From contig NZ_JANZKU010000008.1 in the NCBI RefSeq assembly GCF_025642785.1, positions 62,001 to 126,000 on the forward strand: DNA of 64,000 nucleotides, read 5' to 3'. This DNA is from Pseudomonas sp. RIT-PI-AD (lineage in GTDB: Bacteria; Pseudomonadota; Gammaproteobacteria; Pseudomonadales; Pseudomonadaceae). Below the pieces are notes generated by a model. It did not search any database. It was not told where the DNA came from and saw nothing but the letters and a program-made list of their open reading frames with translations. A program made the translations under genes and the position numbers. Below are positions 25,116 through 37,386 of the stretch, piece after piece; the first letter of the stretch is position 1; each line of letters opens with the position of its first letter.

Positions 25116-25688
25116 ATGTTGAAGAAAACCCTCGCCAGCCTGACCCTGGGCGCCGCTCTGTTCGCCGGTCAGGCCATGGCCGCCGACTACCACATCGACA
25201 AGGAAGGTCAGCACGCCTTCGTCAATTTCAAGATCAGCCACCTGGGCTACAGCTGGCTGTACGGGACCTTCAAGGACTTCGACGGCGACTTCAGCTTCGA
25301 TGCCGACAAGCCGGAAGCCAGCAAGGTCAAGGTGACCCTGAAGACCGCCAGCCTCGACACCAACCATGCCGAGCGCGACAAGCACCTGCGCAGCGCCGAG
25401 TACCTCAACGTCGAGAAGAATCCGACCGCCACCTATGAGTCCACCTCGGTGAAATCCACCGGCAAGGGCACCGCCGACATCACCGGCAACCTGACCCTGA
25501 ACGGTGTGACCAAGCCGGTGGTGATCAAGGCCAAGTTCCTCGGCGAGGGCAAGGACCCGTGGGGCGGTTATCGTGCCGGCTTCGAGGGCAACACCATGCT
25601 GAAGCTCGAAGACTTCGGCATGAAGGGCCCGGGCCCGGCTTCCCAGGAGCTGGAGCTGATCATCTCCGTGGAAGGCGTACGCCAGTAA
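25116..25688 (+). CDS. YceI-family periplasmic lipocalin-like protein
   Basis: This 190-residue protein has a clear Sec signal peptide, [20 protein letters not shown], cleaved after AMA at about residue 22. It is followed by the YceI beta-barrel fold ([20 protein letters not shown], FNxD-type strands, and the conserved [16 protein letters not shown]). YceI proteins bind isoprenoid or other amphiphilic ligands in the periplasm. The homologous PAO1 gene (PA0423) has been described as a secreted protein, PasP. It is downstream of cytochrome b561 and ends at a strong bidirectional terminator. In PAO1 mexR comes next; here it does not. Confidence 0.93.
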   Translation: MLKKTLASLTLGAALFAGQAMAADYHIDKEGQHAFVNFKISHLGYSWLYGTFKDFDGDFSFDADKPEASKVKVTLKTASLDTNHAERDKHLRSAEYLNVEKNPTATYESTSVKSTGKGTADITGNLTLNGVTKPVVIKAKFLGEGKDPWGGYRAGFEGNTMLKLEDFGMKGPGPASQELELIISVEGVRQ

Positions 25689-25702
25689 GCATCCTGCGGA
25701 AA

Positions 25703-25738
25703 TGAAAAACGCCGGCCCTGGGGCCGGCGTTTTTCATT
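25703..25738. terminator. Bidirectional terminator between yceI gene and rhlE
   Basis: An 18-bp perfect stem (TGAAAAACGCCGGCCC against GGGCCGGCGTTTTTCA, plus flanks) with a 2-base loop and A/T tracts on both sides serves converging transcripts. A second stem, CGGGGCGGC-GCGAA-GCCGCCCCG, follows at 25747-25769. Confidence 0.92.
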
Positions 25739-25775
25739 CACCCGAAGCGGGGCGGCGCGAAGCCGCCCCGTTCGT

Positions 25776-27551
25776 TCAGCGGTTGCGGGTCAGCAAGGCC
25801 GGCTTCTCGCCGCGCGGCTTGTTGTTCTGCAACTGATCCAGCTGTTCCGACGTGGGAAAACGCTCGCGCGATTCCTTGTGGATGATCTTCGGCTGCGGCT
25901 TGGTGCGGCTGTCCTGCACCGCGGGCTCCTGACGATCGCTGCGCGCGGAATCGCGGCGGCTGTCGTCGCGACGCCCTTGTCCACCGGTGTTCCCCCGGGG
26001 CTGGCCACCGCGTGCGGCAGGCTTGCCCGCGGCACCCGCGCCGCCGCCTGGACGGCCCTTGCCCGGAGCGGCTTGCGCCGGACTGCGTTGACCGCGGGGT
26101 TGAGGCTTCGGCTGCACCGGTACGTAGTCGGCGCGGTTGCCAAAGTTGTCGTAATCGTCATCGAGGAATTCTTCCGGATCACGATCCGAAGCCGGCTTCG
26201 GCGCACGCGCTTCGCTGGGTTTCCGTTCGGCCGACGCGGCCGCTTGCGCCTTGCCTTTGCGGGGAGCCTGGCGGCTCCCCGCGGGCTGACGCTCCTCGTT
26301 TTTTCCCTTGCGCGGCTCGGCGGAGGCCTGCCCGGCGCGCGGCGCGCGGGTCTGGCGCGTAGGACGCGGTTCGCGCACTTCCGGCTTCTCCGCTTCCACG
26401 CTGCTGGCGTCGAAACCCTGCGGGTCGCCGTCGGGGATGCGCTGCTTGGTCAGGCGCTCGATGCCCTTGAGCAGCTTTTCCTCGTCCGGCGATACCAGGG
26501 AAATCGCTTCGCCGCTACGCCCGGCACGACCGGTGCGGCCGATGCGGTGCACGTAGTCTTCCTCGACGTTGGGCAGCTCGAAGTTGACCACGTGAGGCAA
26601 CTGGTCGATGTCCAGGCCGCGGGCGGCGATGTCGGTGGCCACGAGGATGCGGATGGCGTTGGCCTTGAAGTCCGCCAGGGCCTTGGTCCGGGCGTTCTGG
26701 CTCTTGTTGCCGTGGATCGCCTGGGCCGGCAGGCCGTGCTTGTCGAGGTACTCGGCGAGCCGGTTGGCGCCGTGCTTGGTGCGGGTGAACACCAGCACCT
26801 GCTCCCAGGCACCCTGGGTGATCAGGTGGGCCAGCAGGGCGCGCTTGTGGCTCGCCTGGAGGCGGAACACCCGTTGTTCGATACGCTCGACCGTGGTGTT
26901 CGGCGGGGTGACCTGGATGCGCTCGGGATCGTGCAGCAGCTTGTTCGCCAGGTCGGTGATGTCTTTGGAGAAGGTGGCCGAGAACAGCAGGTTCTGCCGT
27001 TTGGTCGGCAGCTTGGCCAGGACCTTCTTCACGTCGTGGATGAAGCCCATGTCGAGCATCCGGTCGGCTTCGTCGAGCACGAGGATTTCCACGTGGGACA
27101 GGTCGATGGCCTTCTGGTTGGCCAGGTCCAGCAGCCGGCCGGGGCAGGCCACCAGGACGTCGACGCCCTTGGAGAGGGCCTGGACCTGCGGGTTCATGCC
27201 GACGCCACCGAAGATGCAGGCGCTGACCAGGGGCAGGTCGCGGGCGTACAGCTTGAAGCTTTCGTGGACCTGGGCGGCCAGTTCGCGAGTCGGGGTGAGC
27301 ACCAGCACACGGGGCTGGCGGGGGCCATGGCGTTGCGACTTGTCCGGATGGCCACCGGGGAAGAGGATTTCGAGTACCGGCAGGGCGAAGCCGCCGGTCT
27401 TGCCTGTGCCCGTCTGGGCAGCGACCATCAGATCGCGACCTTGCAACACGGCGGGGATGGCCCGCTGTTGCACCGGAGTGGGCTGAGTGTAGCCGGCGGC
27501 CTCGACGGCGCGGGCCAAAGCCTCGGAGAGACCGAGGGAAGCAAAGGACAT
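25776..27551 (-). CDS. rhlE: DEAD-box RNA helicase, RhlE type
   Basis: This 591-residue ATP-dependent RNA helicase has its motifs in order: Q motif [14 protein letters not shown], motif [10 protein letters not shown], Ia PTRELAAQ, motif [12 protein letters not shown], motif III FSATFS and motif [12 protein letters not shown]. The helicase core ends near residue 380. A tail of over 200 residues rich in R, K, P, Q and G follows, typical of RhlE proteins and probably a disordered RNA-binding region. RhlE helicases act in ribosome assembly, RNA turnover and cold adaptation. The gene converges on yceI with no efflux genes between them. Confidence 0.96.
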   Translation of the reverse strand: MSFASLGLSEALARAVEAAGYTQPTPVQQRAIPAVLQGRDLMVAAQTGTGKTGGFALPVLEILFPGGHPDKSQRHGPRQPRVLVLTPTRELAAQVHESFKLYARDLPLVSACIFGGVGMNPQVQALSKGVDVLVACPGRLLDLANQKAIDLSHVEILVLDEADRMLDMGFIHDVKKVLAKLPTKRQNLLFSATFSKDITDLANKLLHDPERIQVTPPNTTVERIEQRVFRLQASHKRALLAHLITQGAWEQVLVFTRTKHGANRLAEYLDKHGLPAQAIHGNKSQNARTKALADFKANAIRILVATDIAARGLDIDQLPHVVNFELPNVEEDYVHRIGRTGRAGRSGEAISLVSPDEEKLLKGIERLTKQRIPDGDPQGFDASSVEAEKPEVREPRPTRQTRAPRAGQASAEPRKGKNEERQPAGSRQAPRKGKAQAAASAERKPSEARAPKPASDRDPEEFLDDDYDNFGNRADYVPVQPKPQPRGQRSPAQAAPGKGRPGGGAGAAGKPAARGGQPRGNTGGQGRRDDSRRDSARSDRQEPAVQDSRTKPQPKIIHKESRERFPTSEQLDQLQNNKPRGEKPALLTRNR

Positions 27552-27938
27552 GAGCGATCCTGTCTAGTATGGGCTGGGCCCGATGGGAATCAGCCTGGCG
27601 CGAATCGCCGGTGGCGAGAGATCCAGGGTTGGAGAGCTCTGCAGGGCGCGATCCCGTCCGGTCTCGCTGGGCCACTGTGGGCCGAGCGTCCGGGCGTAAG
27701 CCTGGCGGGAAGGGCGAGTATAACAGAGCCGCATAATCGCGCAGCTACCCTGCTGCTCAACGGTTATGCCTGTCAAGTCGCAGGAAAAGGGCAGGGCGGC
27801 CAGGCCGCCCTGCGGTGAAACCGACCCATGACGGCCGCGAATCCATTCTTGACGATGGGCTTCCGGGCGGCGTGGCCGCGATCGCTGCGACCCGTCCCTC
27901 GGGGGCGGGCGCAGCGGACATCGTCCGGGCTGCCGCCT
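27552..27938. other. 387-base intergenic region between rhlE and metF
   Basis: No convincing gene is present. It holds the rhlE upstream region and the metF 3' end, including one strong hairpin at 27790-27812, listed separately. The rhlE-proximal half is presumably its promoter and leader, possibly long, as is common for cold-regulated helicases. Confidence 0.6.
27790..27812 (-). terminator. Likely metF terminator
   Basis: GCAGGGCGGCC and GGCCGCCCTGC form an 11-bp perfect stem around one base. On the minus strand CCTTTTCC follows immediately. It lies about 127 bases past the metF stop. Confidence 0.55.
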
Positions 27939-28787
27939 TCAGCGTTGCAGGCCGAGATTGCGGCAGATCGCCAGGCTGGGGTCCGCCTGGTTCAGCGTAT
28001 AGAAATGCAGCCCCGGGGCGCCGCCCTTCAACAGCCGTTCGCACAACTGGGTGACCACCTGCTCGCCGAATGCCTGGATGCTGGCCATGTCGTCGGCATA
28101 GGCCTCCAGCTGCTTGCGCACCCAGCGGGGGATTTCGGTCCCGCAGGCGTCGGAGAAGCGCGCCAGCTTGCTGTAGTTGGTGATCGGCATGATGCCCGGC
28201 ACGATGGGGATGTCCACGCCCAGCTTGCGCACGCGCTCGACGAAATAGAAATAGCTGTCGGCGCTGAAGAAATACTGGGTGATGGCGCTGTCGGCACCGG
28301 CCCTGGCCTTGCGCACGAAGTTCGTCAGGTCGGCCTCGAAGTCCCGCGCCTGCGGGTGCACTTCGGGGTAGGCGGCGACTTCCACGTGGAAGTGGTCGCC
28401 GGTCTCGGCGCGAATGAACTCCACCAGTTCGTTGGCGTAGCGCAATTCGCCGCTGGCCATGCCCATCCCGGACGGCAGGTCGCCGCGCAGGGCGACGATG
28501 CGCCGGATGCCGGCGGCCTTGTAGCGCTCCAGCAGCGTGCGCAGATCGGCCTTGGTATCGCCGACGCAGGACAGGTGCGGCGCGGTCGGCACCTTCACCT
28601 CGCCGTCCAGCTCCAGCACGGTGCTCAGGGTGCGGTCGCGGGTCGAGCCGCCGGCGCCATAGGTGCAGGAGAAGAAGTCCGGACGCTCGCTGGCCAGCCG
28701 ACGTGCATGGGCCAACAGTTTTTCATGCCCGGCTTCGGTCTTGGCGGGGAAGAATTCGAAGCTGACGTTGGGGCGGGAAGAAATCAT
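27939..28787 (-). CDS. metF: 5,10-methylenetetrahydrofolate reductase
   Basis: This 282-residue FAD-dependent TIM-barrel enzyme reduces methylene-THF to methyl-THF, the methyl donor for methionine synthase. It begins with VSFEFFPAKTEAGHEKL, containing the catalytic Glu of the FEFFPPK motif; the second P is A here. FFSCTYGAGGSTRDRTL and HLSCVGDTKADL follow, then RRIVALRGDLPSGMG, and SAITQYFFSADSYFYFVERV near residue 175. It lies directly after ahcY on the same strand. The 108-base spacer contains a hairpin, so the two may be one transcript with partial termination under the SAH riboswitch. Confidence 0.97.
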   Translation of the reverse strand: MISSRPNVSFEFFPAKTEAGHEKLLAHARRLASERPDFFSCTYGAGGSTRDRTLSTVLELDGEVKVPTAPHLSCVGDTKADLRTLLERYKAAGIRRIVALRGDLPSGMGMASGELRYANELVEFIRAETGDHFHVEVAAYPEVHPQARDFEADLTNFVRKARAGADSAITQYFFSADSYFYFVERVRKLGVDIPIVPGIMPITNYSKLARFSDACGTEIPRWVRKQLEAYADDMASIQAFGEQVVTQLCERLLKGGAPGLHFYTLNQADPSLAICRNLGLQR

Positions 28788-28847
28788 CGCGAATTCCGTC
28801 GGGCGGGCCGGCCCGGAGGCGACCCGCCCCGTTGGGGTGGTCGTAGC

Positions 28848-28876
28848 GGTGGGCCGTGCCCTGCGGCCGGCCCACC
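28848..28876 (-). terminator. Hairpin in the ahcY-metF spacer
   Basis: GGTGGGCC (28848-28855) pairs with GGCCCACC (28869-28876) over a 13-base loop, 20 bases past the ahcY stop. No T-tract follows; partial terminator or 3' stabiliser. Confidence 0.35.
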
Positions 28877-28895
28877 CTGGCGCGTGCAGCCGGGC

Positions 28896-30305
<1,410 letters not shown>

Positions 30306-30332
30306 GAAATGAGTTCTCCATTCGTTGTCTGC

Positions 30333-30436
30333 GAATGGGCGCCGTTGATGCGTTTACAGGGCCGGGGGATGGCCGCTGTGGAGACGCTCCCTCCGAGCCT
30401 GACAGGCAAACGGCCTGCTGCAGCGCCCCTCGGATG
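30333..30436 (-). ncRNA. SAH riboswitch
   Basis: Read on the minus strand, the ahcY leader contains CCGAGGGGCGCTGCAGC, then after a variable arm CAGGCTCGG, and finally AACGGCGCCCA. These are the conserved blocks of the S-adenosylhomocysteine riboswitch. CCGAG pairs with CTCGG, and GGGCGC with GCGCCC forms the pseudoknot. It lies between the promoter at 30478-30506 and the ahcY start, 28 bases before the ATG, placing it where it could expose or hide the ribosome site. Known SAH riboswitches turn ahcY on when SAH binds. Confidence 0.9.
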
Positions 30437-30477
30437 GGTGGCGGAGCGGCCAAGGCTGGCCGCCGTGAAACCCGTGG

Positions 30478-30506
30478 ATTATAGCCAGGTCGGGCGGCGA
30501 GCCCAA
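30478..30506 (-). promoter_or_regulatory. Sigma-70-type promoter of ahcY
   Basis: On the minus strand TTGGGC (30506-30501) and a perfect TATAAT (30483-30478) are separated by 17 bases. Transcription would start near 30471, just before the riboswitch. Confidence 0.8.
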
Positions 30507-30604
30507 GCGTTCTGTCGAGGCAGGCCGTCCGGATCCGCCGGAAACCGGCGGCGCCCTTCGCGCGTAACTGGCATGCTGCCGCCTCTTCCCTGCCGAGACC
30601 TTCC

Positions 30605-30994
30605 ATGAACTTCCATACGCGCAAATGGGTGAAGCCCGAAGACCTCAACCCCAACGGCAGCCTGTTCGGCGGCAGCCTGCTGAGATGGATAGACGAGGAG
30701 GCGGCGATCTACGCCATCGTCCAGCTCGGCAACCAGCGGGTGGTGACCAAGTTCATGTCCGAGATCAATTTCGTCAGCACCGCCCACCAGAGCGACATCA
30801 TCGAAATGGGGCTGGCCGTCACCGCCTTCGGGCGCACCTCGCTGACCCTGAGCTGCGAGGTGCGCAACAAGATCACCCGCAAGAGCATCCTCACCATCGA
30901 ACGGATCGTCTTCGTCAACCTCGACGAGAACGGCCGTCCCGCGGCCCATGGCAAGACCGAGAAGGACTACCTGCAGGACGAGCGCAGCGACTGA
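30605..30994 (+). CDS. Acyl-CoA thioesterase, hotdog fold (YciA/BACH type)
   Basis: This 129-residue single hotdog-domain protein has the signature LNPNGSLFGGSLLRWIDEEA, containing the Asn and catalytic Asp region. It is followed by SEINFVSTAHQSDIIEMG and the strand FGRTSLTLSCEVRN. Members hydrolyse acyl-CoA thioesters in the cytoplasm, often medium- to long-chain. The gene is divergent from ahcY and shares its 299-base upstream region, which on the other strand carries the SAH riboswitch. No operon partner is obvious. Confidence 0.9.
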   Translation: MNFHTRKWVKPEDLNPNGSLFGGSLLRWIDEEAAIYAIVQLGNQRVVTKFMSEINFVSTAHQSDIIEMGLAVTAFGRTSLTLSCEVRNKITRKSILTIERIVFVNLDENGRPAAHGKTEKDYLQDERSD

Positions 30995-31128
30995 GGCGAG
31001 CCCCCGCGGAATCGGCTCCAGGCCGCGGCAACCGTGGGTCGCGGTCGGCGAACTCTTGGAGAAAGGCCGGGGTCACAGCTTCGAGGCCGCCTTCCGGCGG
31101 CGAGCACGGAATGCGGGAGATACCGACC

Positions 31129-31566
31129 ATGTCCAGCCTATTGCGCAGCGCTGCATTCGTCCTGATGGGGGCCGGCAGCCTGCCGGCTTTCGCCGAATCC
31201 TGTTATGTCACCACCGAGCCGGCCATGGCCGGGCCGAGCGGGGCGCATACCCAGCTCTGTTATGAGCACCAGGGCATGGACGCCGGTTCCCTGGACTGGT
31301 CGTGCAACAACAGCACCAAGGACGTGCAGAAGACCCACAAGGAAAAGCGCGGCAGTTGCCCGACCGGTTATTTCGGCTCCTGCACCGCGGCGCTGACCCA
31401 GGAGGCCCTCGGCAACCAGGCGTCGTCGGGCCGCAAGGGCGAGCCCACCACCGCGCCGCAGATTCCCGAGGGCGCCACCCTGGTGACCCATTACTACCAG
31501 GTCCAGGACAAGGGGCAGGCCCGGGTCGACTGCGAGAACGGCGGCGGCCAGTGGTCCACGCCCTGA
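31129..31566 (+). CDS. Exported protein of unknown function
   Basis: This 145-residue protein has a Sec signal peptide (MSSLLRSAAFVLMGAGSLP, cleavage after AFA at about residue 22). The mature part is small, with five cysteines (SCYVTT, QLCYEH, WSCNN, GSCPTGYFGSC, VDCENGGG), suggesting disulfides in the periplasm. I do not recognise the family. An ATG six codons upstream (31111) is possible, but the GGGAGA ribosome site favours 31129. Downstream, at about 31584-31617, is a palindromic stem (GTCCGT ... GCGCGGTACCGCGC ... ACGGAC) that may end the transcript. Confidence 0.75.
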   Translation: MSSLLRSAAFVLMGAGSLPAFAESCYVTTEPAMAGPSGAHTQLCYEHQGMDAGSLDWSCNNSTKDVQKTHKEKRGSCPTGYFGSCTAALTQEALGNQASSGRKGEPTTAPQIPEGATLVTHYYQVQDKGQARVDCENGGGQWSTP

Positions 31567-31701
31567 CGGCTTTCCGGCGGTGCCGTCCGTGGGGCGCGGT
31601 ACCGCGCGGTACGGACGCTGCGACAAAGCGTCGCCCTGCTTGGTATTTCCCGGGCATCTGCGGATACTGGCGCCGCCTTGTATCACCGTGACTCCTAGCC
31701 C

Positions 31702-33917
<2,216 letters not shown>

Positions 33918-33921
33918 TTAT

Positions 33922-33963
33922 CCTCCAGCGGTCGGCGGTCGCACTTACGCCGACCGCTGGAGG
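33922..33963. repeat. 16-bp perfect inverted repeat between ligB and metK
   Basis: CCTCCAGCGGTCGGCG (33922-33937) and its exact complement CGCCGACCGCTGGAGG (33948-33963) flank a 10-base loop. It lies 98 bases before the ligB start, on the far side of the metK terminator. There is no T-tract, so it is not a standard terminator. It could be a REP-type element or a protein-binding site. Confidence 0.85.
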
Positions 33964-34076
33964 GGCCGGCCGTCACAGCGACAGCGTATCGATCAGCCCG
34001 CCCGGCCCTAGCCTGTGCCCCGCGACGTCAGCCGCGAGCGCGCTCGTCGAGGCCTTCGGTTGAAAAAGCCGGCCAT

Positions 34077-34102
34077 GAAAAAGCCCCGCCGAAGCGGGGC
34101 TC
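34077..34102 (-). terminator. metK terminator
   Basis: On the minus strand AGCCCCGC-TTCG-GCGGGGCT is followed by TTTTTCAT, 20 bases past the metK stop. The UUCG loop and T-tract make it a strong rho-independent terminator. Confidence 0.92.
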
Positions 34103-34120
34103 GGGTGGCGCGCCGGAGGC

Positions 34121-35311
34121 TCAGAGCCCGGCGGCGGCCCGCAGGGCGTCGGCCTTGTCGGTCTTTTCCCAGGTGAAAGTGGTGAAGCTGTCGTCGCCGA
34201 CGGTGACCCGCTCCGGCGTGCGGCCGAAGTGGCCGTAGGCGGCGGTAGCCTGGTACATCGGGTGCAGCAGGTCGAGCATCTTGGTGATCGCGTAAGGACG
34301 CAGGTCGAAGTGTTCGCGCACCAGCGCGACGATCTTGTCGTCGCCGATCTTGCCGGTGCCGAAGGTGTTGATCGAGATGGAGGTCGGCAGGGCCACGCCG
34401 ATGGCGTAGGACACCTGGATTTCGCAGCGCTCGGCGAGGCCGGCGGCGACGATGTTCTTCGCCACGTAGCGGCCGGCGTAGGCGGCCGAGCGATCGACCT
34501 TGGACGGGTCCTTGCCGGAGAAGGCGCCGCCGCCGTGGCGGGCCATGCCGCCGTAGGAGTCGACGATGATCTTGCGCCCGGTCAGGCCGCAGTCGCCGAC
34601 CGGGCCGCCGATGATGAAGTTGCCGGTCGGGTTGATGTGGAACTGGGTGTCCTTGTGCAGCAGCTCGGCGGGGATCACGTGCTTGACGATCAACTCCATC
34701 ACGCCTTCGCGCAGGTCGGCGTACTTCACGTCCGGGTTGTGCTGGGTGGACAGCACGATGGCGTCGATGCCGACCACCTGGCCGTTCTCGTAGCGGCAGG
34801 TGACCTGGGATTTCGCGTCCGGGCGCAGCCAGGGCAGCAGGCCGGATTTGCGCGCTTCGGCCTGGCGCTCGACCAGGGCGTGGGAGAAGCGGATCGGTGC
34901 CGGCATCAGCACGTCGGTCTCGTTGCTGGCGTAGCCGAACATCAGGCCCTGGTCGCCGGCGCCCTGGTCTTCCGGGCGTGAGCGGTCGACGCCCTGGGCG
35001 ATATCCACCGACTGCTTGCCGATGATGTTGACGATGCCGCAGGTGGCGCCGTCGAAACCGACCTCGGAGCTGTTGTAGCCGATGTCGAGGATGACCTTGC
35101 GCACCAGCTCTTCGAGGTCGACCCAGGCCGAGGTGGTGACTTCGCCGGCGACGATGGCCACGCCGGTCTTCACCAGGGTCTCGCACGCCACGCGGGCGTG
35201 CTTGTCCTGGGCGATGATGGCGTCGAGCACGGCATCGGAGATCTGGTCGGCGATCTTGTCCGGATGGCCTTCGGACACGGACTCGGAGGTAAACAGGGAG
35301 TATTCGCTCAT
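34121..35311 (-). CDS. metK: S-adenosylmethionine synthetase
   Basis: This 396-residue enzyme makes SAM from methionine and ATP. It begins [20 protein letters not shown] (His and Asp of the ATP site). [16 protein letters not shown] is the signature loop, and [20 protein letters not shown] is the second signature. It is 13 bases downstream of the ArsR-methyltransferase fusion gene on the same strand, so both are probably one operon. That arrangement is also found in P. aeruginosa. With metF and ahcY nearby, three steps of the activated methyl cycle sit within about 8 kb. Confidence 0.98.
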   Translation of the reverse strand: MSEYSLFTSESVSEGHPDKIADQISDAVLDAIIAQDKHARVACETLVKTGVAIVAGEVTTSAWVDLEELVRKVILDIGYNSSEVGFDGATCGIVNIIGKQSVDIAQGVDRSRPEDQGAGDQGLMFGYASNETDVLMPAPIRFSHALVERQAEARKSGLLPWLRPDAKSQVTCRYENGQVVGIDAIVLSTQHNPDVKYADLREGVMELIVKHVIPAELLHKDTQFHINPTGNFIIGGPVGDCGLTGRKIIVDSYGGMARHGGGAFSGKDPSKVDRSAAYAGRYVAKNIVAAGLAERCEIQVSYAIGVALPTSISINTFGTGKIGDDKIVALVREHFDLRPYAITKMLDLLHPMYQATAAYGHFGRTPERVTVGDDSFTTFTWEKTDKADALRAAAGL

Positions 35312-35324
35312 TTCAGGATCCTAT

Positions 35325-36320
35325 TCATACCTGGGTTTGCTTCGCATCCGGCTTGGCAAAGTGCCGTACCTGAATCTGAAAGCCGTTTCGTAAGCCAATG
35401 TAGAGGCTTTCGCCGGGCGTGAGCCCCGCGGCGGCGGCCCAATGGGCCAGTTCCTCCTGTTCGAAGCCGAGCCAGAGATCGCCGCAGGCCTCCCTGGCCC
35501 AACTCTGGTCGTGGCGGCACAACTCGGTGATCAACAGGCTGCCGCCGGGCCGCACCCGGCGCGCCAGGTGCCGCAGGGCTTCCGCCGGCACGGCGAAATG
35601 ATGCAGCACCATGTTCAGTACCACGCAATCGGCCGGGGTTCGCGTCGCGTCGAGGGCGTCGGCGAGGACCAGGTCGACATTGTCCAGCGCATCGGCGCCG
35701 CAGCGCATGCGCGCCAGTTCGAGCATCGCCGGGCTGTTGTCCTCGGCCACCACCCGGCTGAAGCGTCGTGCCAGGTCGGGCAGGAAGCCGCCGTCGCCGG
35801 GACCGACCTCCAGCGCCGTGGCGCCCGGCGGACGGGGCAGGGCGTCGAGCAGCGCCAGCACGCTGTCGCGGTATTGCGGCAGTCCTGCGATCAGGTCCTG
35901 CCGCGCCTGGAAACTGTCGGCGATCCGCGCGAAGAAATCGCTGCTGGCCGCGGCCCGTTGCCGGTGCACCGCGGCGACCCGTTCGCGTACCGCCGACGGC
36001 AGGTGCAGGCCGTCCACTTCCATCAGCAGGGCGGTGTGCAGGGCGCCGCCCGGGCGTTCGCTGGCGGGTAGGGCGCGGCGGTAGAAAATCGCATTGCCTT
36101 CGCGCCGGCTGGCCACCAGTCCGGCCTGGGCGAGCACCTTCAGGTGGTGGCTGATGCCGGACTGGCCGATGGCGAAGATCTGCGCTAGCTCCAGCACGCC
36201 GAACGAATCGTTGGCCAGGGCGCGCAGCACGTTCAGGCGCAGCGGGTCGCCACCGGCCTTGCAGAGGGCGGCGAGGTCGTCGCTGGGCTCGAATCGGAGC
36301 TGGGGAACGCGCAGGCTCAT
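35325..36320 (-). CDS. ArsR-family regulator fused to a SAM-dependent methyltransferase
   Basis: This 331-residue two-domain protein sits directly before metK. Residues about 15-85 form an ArsR winged helix (LAALCKAGGDPLRLNVLRAL, QIFAIGQSGISHHLKVLAQA, VASRREGNAIFYR). Residues about 160-310 form a class I methyltransferase with the SAM loop ALEVGPGDGGFLPDLARR, a second-strand acidic residue in VVAEDNSPAML and VVLNMVLHHFA. This architecture occurs next to metK in many proteobacteria. It is tempting to see it as a SAM- or SAH-responsive regulator of metK; no ligand is proven from the sequence. It diverges in time from the LysR gene upstream by only 46 bases on the same strand. Confidence 0.92.
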   Translation of the reverse strand: MSLRVPQLRFEPSDDLAALCKAGGDPLRLNVLRALANDSFGVLELAQIFAIGQSGISHHLKVLAQAGLVASRREGNAIFYRRALPASERPGGALHTALLMEVDGLHLPSAVRERVAAVHRQRAAASSDFFARIADSFQARQDLIAGLPQYRDSVLALLDALPRPPGATALEVGPGDGGFLPDLARRFSRVVAEDNSPAMLELARMRCGADALDNVDLVLADALDATRTPADCVVLNMVLHHFAVPAEALRHLARRVRPGGSLLITELCRHDQSWAREACGDLWLGFEQEELAHWAAAAGLTPGESLYIGLRNGFQIQVRHFAKPDAKQTQV

Positions 36321-36366
36321 GGGAAGCGGAGTCTAGTCGGCGATTTTTCATACAGCAATGGCTGTA

Positions 36367-37278
36367 TCAAAAAGTTTTGATATTGCCGCTCGAGGGTTCC
36401 ACCTGTTCCAGGACCATGGCGAGGAAGGCCGCCGGCGCCGGGCTCAGGCTGTCGGCGCCACGCCACAACACGTGCAGGTCGCGCTCGATGCGCAGATCGC
36501 CCGGCGCCAGGCGACACAGCTTGCCGCTGGCCAGTTCGTCGACCACCACCCGCTCGGACAGCCAGGCGATGCCGCGTCCCTCGGCGATCAGGCGTTTCAG
36601 GGCCTCGGTGCTGCCGATGGACATCTGCGGCTCCAGGGCCAGCCCGTGCTCCCGATAGGCCTGCTCGACGCTGGCGCGCGCGCCCGATCCTTCCTCCCGC
36701 AGATACAAGGCATGCCCGGCCAGGTCCTCGGCGCGCAGGGATGCCCGCGACGCCAGCGGATGGGCCGGGCCGACCACCGGCAGCAGCGCGTCCCGGGCGA
36801 TCAGCCGGTGGGCGTAGAGGCTGCGTTCGAAAGGACCCTCGACGAAACCCAGGCCGATGCTGGCGTCGTCCAGCAGCGCCGAGACCTTGCGGGTGTTGCT
36901 GACTTGCAGGTCCACCTGCACCTCCGGGTGGTGCGCATGGAAGCGCTCGATCAGCGCCGGCAATACATAGGCGCCGAGGGTGGCGCTGGCACCGAGTCGC
37001 AGTTCGCCGCTGACCAGGCTGGCGAAATCGCGCAGTTCGCGTTCCGCCGCCTGTTCCAGGGCGAAGATGCGTTGCGCGTAGTGGAGCAGGCGCCGCCCGC
37101 CTTCGGTCAGGGCGACGCCGCGTGGCTGGCGGTCGAACAGGGCCAGCCCGGTGCTGGCTTCCAGCTCGCGGATTTCCCGGGTCACCGCCGGCTGGCTGAT
37201 ATGCAGGCGCGCCGCGCCGGCGCTGATGCCGCCCGCTTCGGCGACGGCGAGGAATACCTTCAGGTGGTGCATGTTCAT
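36367..37278 (-). CDS. LysR-family transcriptional regulator
   Basis: This 303-residue protein has the LysR helix-turn-helix at residues 1-60 (MHHLKVFLAVAEAGGISAGA, RLHISQPAVTREIRELEAST) and a C-terminal periplasmic-binding-like effector domain (about 90-295; GELRLGASATLGAYVLPALI). It is divergent from the TDT-family transporter gene with a 108-base shared region, so it most likely controls that gene in response to the transported solute. This arrangement recalls cysteine/sulfite regulators paired with TDT exporters, but the effector cannot be read from the sequence. Confidence 0.93.
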   Translation of the reverse strand: MNMHHLKVFLAVAEAGGISAGAARLHISQPAVTREIRELEASTGLALFDRQPRGVALTEGGRRLLHYAQRIFALEQAAERELRDFASLVSGELRLGASATLGAYVLPALIERFHAHHPEVQVDLQVSNTRKVSALLDDASIGLGFVEGPFERSLYAHRLIARDALLPVVGPAHPLASRASLRAEDLAGHALYLREEGSGARASVEQAYREHGLALEPQMSIGSTEALKRLIAEGRGIAWLSERVVVDELASGKLCRLAPGDLRIERDLHVLWRGADSLSPAPAAFLAMVLEQVEPSSGNIKTF

Positions 37279-37323
37279 AATAAAAAGGTATCCACTGGAT
37301 GCTTAACATGTATTTTCATTATG
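37275..37323. promoter_or_regulatory. Candidate LysR operator in divergent intergenic region
   Basis: CATAATAAAA at the LysR start is mirrored by TTTTCATTATG near 37313-37323. The 45-base stretch between and including them is much richer in AT than its surroundings. Both divergent promoters must lie here. Confidence 0.4.
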
Positions 37324-37386
37324 GAATGGCGATCTCCAGACTGGCCACCCCTTGAGTCTGCACGGGTCCACCCGACCGGAGTCGCC

